A stretch of 5,838 bases of DNA from Peptococcaceae bacterium (GCA_031264885.1 JAISDM010000164.1:1-5838), one strand, 5' to 3'. Shown: positions 1-5,757, counted from the stretch's first letter. Numbers and translations are program-made. The notes: generated by a model from the letters alone, not told the origin.

Positions 1-1428
1 CTGGCGGAATATGCCGGAACGGTTAAAGCCGCTCCGCCTGACGAAACCGACGCGGCGGTTCAGGGTTTTGTCGCGAACGCCAACCAGCTTTTGTGCGCTC
101 AAATGAACCAGAAGTCGGTACGTATGGGGACGACGCTGGCGATGATTCTTGTGACACCGGATGTCATAAAGCCTTACAATCTCGGTGATTCGCGGATTTA
201 CGCGCTGTCGGATGAGGGCTTCCGGCAAATTTCCGAGGATCACACACTGATCATGCAGAAGGTAAGAATGGGGATCATTACTGAGGATCAAGCGCGTTTT
301 GACCGTGACCGCCATAAGCTGACCCAATATCTCGGCATCTTTGAGGATGAACTGACCGTTGTGGCGGAGGTTCTCGATCCGCTGCCTTTGGAGCGGGACT
401 ACCGCGTGCTGCTTTGCTCGGACGGTTTGACGGACATGGTGGACGGGGGCAGGATCGAGGAAATTCTGCGCGACGCCCTTACGCCCGCCGGCGCCGCGGA
501 TCGGTTGGTGAACGAGGCGCTCTCGAACGGCGGGAAGGACAATGTGACGTGTATCGTCGTGGACGTGGCGGGTTCCGGCGGGATGCGCGCGCGCGCCGGC
601 ATCCGCGCCGCCGAAGGAGAAGAAGGGAACAGAGAGGCCGTGGACGCGGCGGCGGGATTCCCAGCCCCAGCGGATCATACGGAAGAGAATCAGCCGACGC
701 GTGTGAAGCCAAAGCGTGTGAAGCCGACGCGTATGCCGACGAAACCTGCCCAGCCGGAGACGTCGGAGACACACATGACGCCGGAGACTGCGCAGTCGGC
801 GCGTGTGACCCCGCCATCTGCGGCGCCGGAGTCGCCTGTACCGTCGAGAGTGAAAAAGAAGGCGGGCTTGCGCAAAAGGATGGGTTTCAAGAGGAAACTG
901 ATTGTTTTAGCTGCGGTAGTGGGTTTATCTTTGATCCTTGCCGCCGGCGCGTTTTGGATACGCAGCGGGAAATGGCCGTGGCAGATACCGACGCCGACGC
1001 AAACCACGACGACAGAACCGACGCAAACCACGACGATGGAAGCGCCGACACTGACACCAACGCCAACGCCGACGCCGACACCGACATCTGCGCCAAGTCC
1101 GACATCGGTACCAGGCGCGACGGAAGCACCGCCGCAAGGTTTGGCGCCAGACGCGTCACCAAGCCCGACAGAGGCGCCGATATCGCCGTCGGATCCAACA
1201 CCAACTTCGGCGCCGCCTCCGACACCGATGCCAAGTGGGGCGCCAATTCAGCCGCAAAACCCGGCAAACGGGTCGGGGTCAGACGCGACGAATACGCCGC
1301 CCTCAGATACGCCGGACGATCAGACGTCGGGCGCGGCGGAACAAGGCGTGACGAACACGCTGGAACAAGGTGAGATGGTTGTCGAATCGGAATCAGGTTC
1401 CATAACCTCGGAGGATACACAGGAGTAA
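1..1428 (+). CDS. PP2C-family Ser/Thr phosphatase with membrane anchor and Thr/Pro-rich outer tail (5' end outside window)
   Basis: Predicted metal-dependent (Mn/Mg) protein phosphatase that removes phosphate from Ser/Thr, usually opposing a PknB-type kinase. The frame is open from base 1, so the N-terminal part, with the usual first Asp motifs (RNEDN, DGMGG), lies upstream. Counting visible residues, the family motifs follow in order: GTT at 43-45, LGDSRIY at 61-67, EDHTL at 79-83, CSDGLTD at 139-145 and GKDNVT at 178-183. The Asp residues of SDGLTD and GKDN are the expected metal ligands. The domain ends near 190. A polar, basic linker with RVKP-like repeats follows (about 200-298), then one hydrophobic segment (about 300-320) preceded by a Lys/Arg cluster, which predicts a cytoplasmic catalytic domain. 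The remaining ~150 residues are rich in Thr, Pro, Ser, Ala and Gln and should be extracellular. The stop is 8 bases before the next start, and the AGGAG inside the last codons (1421-1425) serves the next gene. Family call is firm; targets are unknown. Confidence 0.9.
   Translation: MAEYAGTVKAAPPDETDAAVQGFVANANQLLCAQMNQKSVRMGTTLAMILVTPDVIKPYNLGDSRIYALSDEGFRQISEDHTLIMQKVRMGIITEDQARFDRDRHKLTQYLGIFEDELTVVAEVLDPLPLERDYRVLLCSDGLTDMVDGGRIEEILRDALTPAGAADRLVNEALSNGGKDNVTCIVVDVAGSGGMRARAGIRAAEGEEGNREAVDAAAGFPAPADHTEENQPTRVKPKRVKPTRMPTKPAQPETSETHMTPETAQSARVTPPSAAPESPVPSRVKKKAGLRKRMGFKRKLIVLAAVVGLSLILAAGAFWIRSGKWPWQIPTPTQTTTTEPTQTTTMEAPTLTPTPTPTPTPTSAPSPTSVPGATEAPPQGLAPDASPSPTEAPISPSDPTPTSAPPPTPMPSGAPIQPQNPANGSGSDATNTPPSDTPDDQTSGAAEQGVTNTLEQGEMVVESESGSITSEDTQE
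994..1036 (+). repeat. Two direct 19-bp copies within the Thr/Pro-rich tail, period 24 bp
   Basis: The 19 bases CCGACGCAAACCACGACGA occur identically at 994-1012 and 1018-1036. The 24-base period is in frame and encodes PTQTTTTE followed by PTQTTTME. Further short PT codon pairs follow at about 1053-1086. This is an in-frame coding microrepeat in a low-complexity outer tail, likely to vary in length between strains by slippage or recombination (inference). Confidence 0.85.
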
Positions 1429-1436
1429 TAAAAGTA

Positions 1437-2654
1437 ATGGAGGACGACGCTTTGGACGGCTTATTTCACAACTGGAACACTTCTTTCTCAAACACACGCG
1501 GGTGGCACATCGTTGACGATACATTGCGCGACGGGTTACAAGCGCCTAATATCACCGCTCCGGCGCTGACGGAGAAATTGATGCTGATTGACTGCATGGT
1601 TAAGAATGGCGTCTACTCGCTGATCGCTTCTTATCCGGCGGCCAGTAAGGATTTGTTCGACGAAACGGACGCCATGCTGCGCCATATACGCAATCATAAT
1701 TATTCGATCGTCCCGTCACTCGCGGGACGCACCACGCCGCGGGATCTGCGGCCGATCGTGGAATTGCAGCAGCGCTTCGGGCGGCAGTTGAGGGCATATG
1801 CTTTTATCGCTTGCAGTCCCATACGCCAAAGCGTCGAAAACTGGGATATGGGATTTATCCGTGAGCGCATCGAAGAATCGTTGAAGTATTTGATTTCAGA
1901 GGATGTTTTTCCCATCATCGTCATAGAGGACAGCACGCGTTGCAACCCCGGCGATCTGAGCGAGGTTCTTCGCTGCGCGGCGGGCAGTGGCGCGAAGAGC
2001 GTCACCCTCGCGGATACTGTCGGCTGCATAAATTCGGAAGGCGTCCGGAAGCTTGTGGGCTTCGCGCGCGGAATAACCGGCAGTCGCGTCACACTTGAAT
2101 GGCACGGACACAACGACCGCGGGCTGGCGCTGGCAAATGCGCTGACGGCGATAGATTGCGGCGTTGAGTATGTTCATACCACTGCGTCCGGAATCGGCGA
2201 GCGCACCGGCAATCTGTCTTTTGAGCAATTGCTTGTCAATTTATGGTTGGATGGCTGCGACGGCGTCAATTTGTCCTTCATCCATGAGTTTGCCGCGCTG
2301 ACGGCGCGGTATACGCATATGCCGATTCCGCCGAATCAGCCGGTGATCGGGAGCGATATATTTACGACAGGTACAGGCGTACACGCTTCGGCAATCCTCA
2401 AAGCGTTAAAAAACAGTGACGCGGCCCTCGCGGACGCGGTGTATTCATCTATTCCGGCAAGATTGCTTGGAAGAGCGCAGAACATTGAGATAGGTCAAAT
2501 GAGCGGACGCGCCAACGTCGAAGCGAAACTGCGGCAAATGGGGCTGCCCTATACCGACGAGATGGCGGAAACCATATTGGCGGCGGCCAAATCATCAAGC
2601 CGTTTTCTGACGGACGCCGAGATAACCCGTTTGGCCGATGTGAACGAATCTTGA
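1437..2654 (+). CDS. LeuA/homocitrate-synthase-family acyltransferase (2-isopropylmalate synthase-like), short form
   Basis: Likely condenses acetyl-CoA with a 2-oxo acid to give a 2-alkylmalate, a cytoplasmic metal-dependent reaction of the DRE-TIM metallolyase superfamily. The 405 residues show DDTLRDG at 27-33 (catalytic Arg31 and metal-binding Asp32), EDSTRCNPGDL at 164-174, HGHNDRG at 223-229 (the HxH metal ligands and HND), the conserved GIGERTGN at 252-259 and a post-barrel segment with TGTGVHASAILK and IGQMSGRANV at 352-361. The usual DGEQ after the catalytic Arg is DGLQ here. The protein ends after the linker subdomains, so the LeuA dimer/leucine-feedback domain of ~500-residue LeuA is absent and leucine inhibition is not expected. 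The ATG follows AGGAG with an 11-base spacer, 8 bases after the phosphatase stop, implying coupling. The substrate cannot be read: isopropylmalate, homocitrate, citramalate and a specialised acid all fit. Pairing with the isomerase downstream supports a chain-elongation role. Confidence 0.87.
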   Translation: MEDDALDGLFHNWNTSFSNTRGWHIVDDTLRDGLQAPNITAPALTEKLMLIDCMVKNGVYSLIASYPAASKDLFDETDAMLRHIRNHNYSIVPSLAGRTTPRDLRPIVELQQRFGRQLRAYAFIACSPIRQSVENWDMGFIRERIEESLKYLISEDVFPIIVIEDSTRCNPGDLSEVLRCAAGSGAKSVTLADTVGCINSEGVRKLVGFARGITGSRVTLEWHGHNDRGLALANALTAIDCGVEYVHTTASGIGERTGNLSFEQLLVNLWLDGCDGVNLSFIHEFAALTARYTHMPIPPNQPVIGSDIFTTGTGVHASAILKALKNSDAALADAVYSSIPARLLGRAQNIEIGQMSGRANVEAKLRQMGLPYTDEMAETILAAAKSSSRFLTDAEITRLADVNES

Positions 2655-2672
2655 AGTAAAGGAACAACGGAT

Positions 2673-3473
2673 ATGAAACGAAATGTGAAAGAACGCGTCG
2701 ATATGATCACACTGCGAAGGCCGGCGGATGCTGCCAAGGCGGTCAGCGCGCTGCTTGCGGGCAAAATCGCGGTTATGAAAATGGGCAGTATCTGGGGCTT
2801 GTTCTTCAACCCGCAAATTCCCCGTCTCGCGGATCGCCTGAATCAATTAAAAATGCGAGAGGAGACACAGTCGTTCAGTCTCATTTGTACTTGCGGGCAG
2901 GCAAAAGAAATAGCCGACAGAGAACGGGTCAACCATGATTTTTACAGTATTACGCCGGATATGTGCCGCAAAGTAATCGTGAGATTCCCAATCAATACGG
3001 CGCTCAATTTGCCGTTCCCCTACAATGCCGGCGCGGGTACGGTTCAGTTTCAGAGCTTTGAGGCGTCGCACCCCATACTCCGCGAACTCCAGAGGCTTCT
3101 AAACGCCGAGGGATGTCCGTTCCTATCCGGAACAAGCGGAAATATCCACGGCGCGCCCGCCGTTGAAACGCTGGCAGACGCCAAGCGGCTCGCGGCATTG
3201 TTCAATATCGAGGCGTCGTTCTGGGGCATAAAAACCGAAACCGCGGTAGTTGACATACCTGCCGCGAGCGGTGAGAACAAAGGCTCTTTTCCGATTATCG
3301 GATTCAATAATCCGCTGGCGGTTGAGGTGCAGCGGTTGATGAACAAAACCGACCGTGAGTTGACCGAGAGGTATCTGGCCTCCGTATTTGCCGGACATCC
3401 ATTTGAAACTTCGCTTGTGTACTCAGAAAACGCGGGGACAAAAGAGATGGATTCCGGGTCAAGCCCGGCATGA
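2673..3473 (+). CDS. Divergent Sua5/YrdC/TsaC-like domain protein
   Basis: The 266 residues resemble the YrdC fold family, whose TsaC/Sua5 members make threonylcarbamoyl-AMP from Thr, bicarbonate and ATP for tRNA t6A. Visible family-like features are the opening helix and strand (about 17-35, AAKAVSALLAGKIAVMKMG), then SIWGLFF at 39-45 in place of the usual PT-[DE]-T-x-Y-GL. KMREETQSFSLI at 60-71 replaces KxR...PL, keeping Lys60 and Arg62. SGTSGNIHGAP at 152-162 replaces the S-x-SAN-x-SG motif. The AAALF-like helix and VVDI strand (174-195) also fit. The C-terminal ~65 residues do not look like the Sua5 domain. The ATG at 2673 has AAAGGA nine bases upstream and lies 18 bases past the previous stop; ATG 2703 (residue 11) is a weaker alternative. 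The altered signatures make a normal housekeeping TsaC unlikely; a special carbamoyl-adenylate or ligand-binding role in this operon is inference. The last residues (259-266) come from a repeat. Confidence 0.65.
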   Translation: MKRNVKERVDMITLRRPADAAKAVSALLAGKIAVMKMGSIWGLFFNPQIPRLADRLNQLKMREETQSFSLICTCGQAKEIADRERVNHDFYSITPDMCRKVIVRFPINTALNLPFPYNAGAGTVQFQSFEASHPILRELQRLLNAEGCPFLSGTSGNIHGAPAVETLADAKRLAALFNIEASFWGIKTETAVVDIPAASGENKGSFPIIGFNNPLAVEVQRLMNKTDRELTERYLASVFAGHPFETSLVYSENAGTKEMDSGSSPA

Positions 3474-3478
3474 CGAAA
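3448..3478. repeat. Short dispersed palindromic repeat overlapping the end of the YrdC-like gene
   Basis: ATGGATTCCGGGTCAAGCCC and the bases after it form an inverted repeat: CCGGG at 3454-3458, loop TCAAG, CCCGG at 3464-3468. From memory it matches a widespread class of short intergenic repeats (GGATTCCGGGTCAAGCCCGG-ATGACG). Its readings, WIPGQARHDE on the + strand and VMPGLTRNPS on the - strand, are familiar spurious peptides in many bacterial genomes. Here it supplies the last eight codons and the stop of the YrdC-like gene. Genome-wide copy number cannot be seen in this window. Confidence 0.72.
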
Positions 3479-3495
3479 TAAGATGCGCCAGATTT

Positions 3496-3503
3496 GAGGA
3501 GGG
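3496..3503 (+). promoter_or_regulatory. Strong ribosome binding site GAGGAGGG that fixes a TTG start at 3508
   Basis: GAGGAGGG lies four bases before TTG 3508, and no ATG or GTG in the same frame sits better. The frame stays open back to 3388, but that extension would overlap the YrdC-like gene and translate the palindromic repeat, so it is rejected. The first conserved strand of the swivel domain begins right after this TTG. Confidence 0.8.
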
Positions 3504-3507
3504 AAAT

Positions 3508-5238
3508 TTGAGAACTCTTGTATTGCGTGAAACGGGACATTTCGTTTTGTCCGGTGGCGTCGATATGGTGAAGCTGCTTCAGAACGGATTGGCGGATCAT
3601 GTGTCGACAGACGAGTTTTATCCTGTCAGGTACAGCAGTCTTGCGGACGATTTCGGGCAAGCCGCGCTGACGGGGTTCCGCACACAGAAGATACAGTTGG
3701 GCGATTTGGCGTCACTGAATTGTGATTGCCTTGTTCTGGGCCAAAACGCCGGATGTGGATCGGCGCGGGAACATGCCGCCGTATGCCTGTATGACGCCGG
3801 GATTCGGCTTGTATGCGCCGTGTCCTTCAACGCGACTTTCCGGCGCAACCTGATTCATTGCGGTTGCGTGCCCGCCACCGATCTGTCGCTGGCGCTCAAA
3901 GAGAGCGTGACGATGGACGACGTGCCTGATTTAAGCGAATATGAGCGCGATATATTAAAGCATGGCGGCCTGCCGAACGCTCCGGTATTGGTCAATAGTT
4001 CCCGCTGCCGCCGGGACGCGGCCATGACCATGACAGAAAAAATTCTGGCTCAGCACGCGGGTATACCCTGCATACGCGCGGGAGACGAGGTAAACGTCAC
4101 GCCGGACGTTGTGTTTACATATGACGTTCATGTTCCGCTGCTGCGGCGCGCGCTTGCCGGCGCGGAAAGGCTGCGGCATCCTTGTATACTCGCTTTCGAC
4201 GACCATTTCTCCGTCAATCCGGGGTTTGGGCCGATCCTTGAAATGCTGTACGAATTTACGGAGAGGTACGGAATTGTGCCGCGTTTTCTCAGCCATGAGA
4301 ACGGCGGAGTTTGTCACAGCGTCATCCGCGATTATTACGCGGCGCCCGGAGGGTTAGTCGCGGGTACGGATTCCCACACCTCTACCTGCGGAATCCGTGG
4401 AGCGCTGGGTTTGGCCGTGGGCGCGGCGGAAGCGGCGGCGGCAATGAAAAACGGCGCTTTTGCCGTGACGGTTCCCGAATCGGTCAAGGTTGTATTTCAC
4501 GGAAGGCTGGCGGATTGCTGCGCGGTCAAGGATGTTGTTCTTTATCTGTTAAATACCGAATTTGTCCGTGACGGCAAAACCCTCGGGCGTTTTTTGGAAT
4601 TTGATATGTTGGCGATGCGGGATCGTTCCGACGACGAATTGACGGTGCTGTGCAATATGGCGGCGGAAATGGGCGCGTGGGGCGGGATAGCGATACCCGC
4701 GTCCCATGACGCGGCTGTCTCGCCAGACGCGGACGCAAGCTACGCCGATATCATTGAGATTAATCTTTCCCAAATTGTCCCAGCTGTGGCCATGCCGCAC
4801 AATCCGGCAAACTATACGCCGCTCTCCGAGCTGCGGGATGATATACCGATTCACAAAATTTTCATAGGCTCCTGCACAGGCGGTCTGTTCAACGATATCC
4901 GGATCGCCGCCGATATTTTGCGAAAAAGCCGCGTCGCGGAAGGCGTTCAGCTGTTTGTACAGCCGGCTTCAAACACAATCTACAATCGAGCGGATGCGCT
5001 GGGACTGCTGGAGACCGTCGGCGACGCGGGCGGAATTGTGCTCAAACCCGGCTGCGGCGGCTGTATCGGCCAAGGCGAAGCCGCCATTGGAGACGGCGAA
5101 AACGGCGTGTGGAACAGCAACCGAAACTTCCAGGGGCGGGTCGGCAGTCCCAAGGGAAACGTTTATATAGCGAGTACGAAAACATCTGTACTTGCCGCGA
5201 TCCGGGGGAGTTTAAGCAGTGGAATGACGCATCTGTAG
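3508..5238 (+). CDS. One-chain aconitase/isopropylmalate-isomerase-type hydro-lyase, small (LeuD-like) domain fused before large (LeuC-like) domain
   Basis: Predicted [4Fe-4S] hydro-lyase that isomerises a tertiary hydroxy acid to a secondary one by dehydration and rehydration, the step after a LeuA-type condensation. The 576 residues hold a swivel domain at about 1-135, with DHVSTDEFYPVR at 30-41 (the LeuD NxDTDxI region), GQNAGCGSAREHA at 78-90 and an SF...F..N strand at 106-114. The large domain begins near MTMTEKIL (173-180), as LeuC proteins do. It has DDHFS at 231-235, GVCHSV at 267-272, GTDSHTSTCG at 286-295, GSCTGG at 454-459, KPGCGGCIG at 513-521 and SNRNFQGR at 537-544. The three cluster cysteines (456, 516, 519) are present. 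LeuC and LeuD are usually separate chains, and aconitase A places the swivel last; the swivel-first order recalls aconitase B without its HEAT-like domain. The TTG start lies 34 bases after the YrdC-like stop. Family is firm; substrate is open. Confidence 0.9.
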   Translation: MRTLVLRETGHFVLSGGVDMVKLLQNGLADHVSTDEFYPVRYSSLADDFGQAALTGFRTQKIQLGDLASLNCDCLVLGQNAGCGSAREHAAVCLYDAGIRLVCAVSFNATFRRNLIHCGCVPATDLSLALKESVTMDDVPDLSEYERDILKHGGLPNAPVLVNSSRCRRDAAMTMTEKILAQHAGIPCIRAGDEVNVTPDVVFTYDVHVPLLRRALAGAERLRHPCILAFDDHFSVNPGFGPILEMLYEFTERYGIVPRFLSHENGGVCHSVIRDYYAAPGGLVAGTDSHTSTCGIRGALGLAVGAAEAAAAMKNGAFAVTVPESVKVVFHGRLADCCAVKDVVLYLLNTEFVRDGKTLGRFLEFDMLAMRDRSDDELTVLCNMAAEMGAWGGIAIPASHDAAVSPDADASYADIIEINLSQIVPAVAMPHNPANYTPLSELRDDIPIHKIFIGSCTGGLFNDIRIAADILRKSRVAEGVQLFVQPASNTIYNRADALGLLETVGDAGGIVLKPGCGGCIGQGEAAIGDGENGVWNSNRNFQGRVGSPKGNVYIASTKTSVLAAIRGSLSSGMTHL

Positions 5239-5257
5239 GGGCGGCATTCTGCCGCCC
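5239..5257. terminator. Perfect hairpin directly after the isomerase stop; possible terminator or dispersed repeat
   Basis: GGGCGGCA (5239-5246), loop TTC, TGCCGCCC (5250-5257) gives an uninterrupted 8-bp GC-rich stem that begins at the base after the TAG stop. Only GTCTTT follows, so the U-tract is weak for an intrinsic terminator. The sequence GTAGGGGCGGCATTCTGCCG is, from memory, similar to short dispersed intergenic repeats in several genomes. It may be a repeat that also blocks or stabilises the transcript end. Confidence 0.5.
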
Positions 5258-5355
5258 GTCTTTGACAGACACGGATTCCCAAACTGCGAATTGAAGAGAC
5301 AAATAGTCACTCCCGACCGTTTTCCGCCGAAATCTGACCGATTCCGCTAAATCCA

Positions 5356-5383
5356 TTGCGGATGATGCTGCCGGCGATATACT
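5356..5383 (+). promoter_or_regulatory. Possible sigma-A-type promoter for the WXG100 gene
   Basis: TTGCGG at 5356-5361 (three of six match TTGACA), 16 bases, then TATACT at 5378-5383 (five of six match TATAAT). Transcription would start near 5390, giving a leader of roughly 75 bases that contains the 10-bp repeat and palindrome. The -35 box is poor, so this is a tentative call. Confidence 0.35.
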
Positions 5384-5430
5384 GGGATTAGGTCGGGTTA
5401 AGTCAGGTCAAATCGGGCTAAGCCCGGTCA
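5381..5430 (+). repeat. Five degenerate tandem units with a 10-bp period
   Basis: Five successive 10-base units (ACTGGGATTA, GGTCGGGTTA, AGTCAGGTCA, AATCGGGCTA, AGCCCGGTCA) match a consensus AGTCGGGTTA at 7, 9, 8, 8 and 7 positions. G at unit position 6 and A at position 10 are invariant. The period is close to one helical turn, so a protein could bind successive units on one face; a decayed simple repeat is equally possible. The array ends about 36 bases before the WXG100 start. Confidence 0.55.
5414..5426. promoter_or_regulatory. 13-bp palindrome (CGGGCT-A-AGCCCG) upstream of the WXG100 gene
   Basis: A perfect inverted repeat with 6-bp arms around one central base, too tight a loop for an RNA hairpin as drawn but suited to a dimeric DNA-binding protein. 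It also resembles the core of the repeat at 3455-3468: CGGGTCAAGCCCGG there and CGGGCTAAGCCCGG here agree at 12 of 14 bases. It may therefore be an operator or a decayed copy of that repeat family. Confidence 0.45.
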
Positions 5431-5452
5431 ATGATAAAAAAATCTAAAAAAC

Positions 5453-5458
5453 AAGGAG
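5453..5458 (+). promoter_or_regulatory. Ribosome binding site AAGGAG that fixes the WXG100 start at 5467
   Basis: AAGGAG sits eight bases before ATG 5467, an ideal distance. An in-frame ATG at 5431 lies upstream of this site, has no Shine-Dalgarno sequence of its own (it follows AGCCCGGTCA), and would add a 12-residue Lys-rich extension not typical of WXG100 proteins. Confidence 0.85.
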
Positions 5459-5466
5459 CGATTACA

Positions 5467-5757
5467 ATGGCAAAAATCAACATTACCCCGGAGATGCTTA
5501 ACGAACAGAGTACCAAACTGCGCCAGTACAAGACGGAGCATGAACAGGTCTACACCCAGATCAGACAGCTTGTGGGCGACATCACATCAGTCTGGGAAGG
5601 CGAATCCCAACAGGCTTTTCAGGCAAGTTTCGCTGGTAAGGAGAATGTATTTAAACAATTCGCCGACGAGATCGAACAGTTCGCTCAGCTCATGAACGAT
5701 GCGGCTAGACAGATGCAGGACACCGAAGCGCAGATCACTTCACAGATGCGCCGGTAA
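5467..5757 (+). CDS. WXG100-family protein (EsxA-like), putative type VII secretion substrate
   Basis: A 96-residue protein of the usual WXG100 length, predicted as a helix-turn-helix hairpin that dimerises and is exported by a type VII (Esx/Yuk) secretion system. The turn motif is Trp43-Glu44-Gly45 within SVWEGESQQAF. The flanking stretches, about 8-40 and 47-92, are rich in Gln, Glu, Lys and Ala with spaced hydrophobics, as expected for amphipathic helices. The N-terminal KINITPEML and the pattern of Phe residues (51, 55, 62, 65, 72) fit the family. There is no signal peptide or membrane segment. The C-terminal tail (MQDTEAQITSQMRR) lacks Tyr, so the classic YxxxD/E export motif is not evident; export may rely on a partner or another signal. 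The gene has its own leader with a repeat and palindrome, separated from the metabolic genes by a hairpin, so it probably belongs to a new transcription unit extending downstream. Secretion ATPase genes are not in the window. Confidence 0.88.
   Translation: MAKINITPEMLNEQSTKLRQYKTEHEQVYTQIRQLVGDITSVWEGESQQAFQASFAGKENVFKQFADEIEQFAQLMNDAARQMQDTEAQITSQMRR

Noticed and set aside
414..1373. A 319-residue + strand reading frame with DADAN-like repeats
   Set aside because: It is a shadow in a second frame of the low-complexity Thr/Pro coding region and the PP2C domain; it has no family motifs of its own.
887..1420. A 177-residue antisense reading frame
   Set aside because: It mirrors the repetitive GC-rich tail region; no ribosome binding site or recognisable domain.
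91..1428. TTG at 91 as the start of the phosphatase gene
   Set aside because: The frame is open back to base 1 and the residues before 91 continue the PP2C domain, whose N-terminal motifs must lie upstream.
3388..3507. N-terminal extension of the isomerase gene
   Set aside because: It overlaps the YrdC-like gene by 86 bases and translates the palindromic repeat; the GAGGAGGG before TTG 3508 gives a better start.
3304..3660. A 118-residue antisense reading frame containing VMPGLTRNPS
   Set aside because: That peptide is the reverse reading of a short dispersed repeat; the rest is antisense to two real genes.
5262..5290. TTGACA at 5262 as a -35 box
   Set aside because: At 17 bases the matching -10 would be TGCGAA, far from TATAAT; TATACT at 5378 is the better candidate.
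5381..5430. A CRISPR array
   Set aside because: The units are 10 bases long, degenerate and contiguous, with no spacers and no cas genes in view.
5431..5466. Upstream ATG 5431 as the WXG100 start
   Set aside because: It precedes the AAGGAG site and would add a Lys-rich extension unlike the family; ATG 5467 gives the usual 96-residue length.
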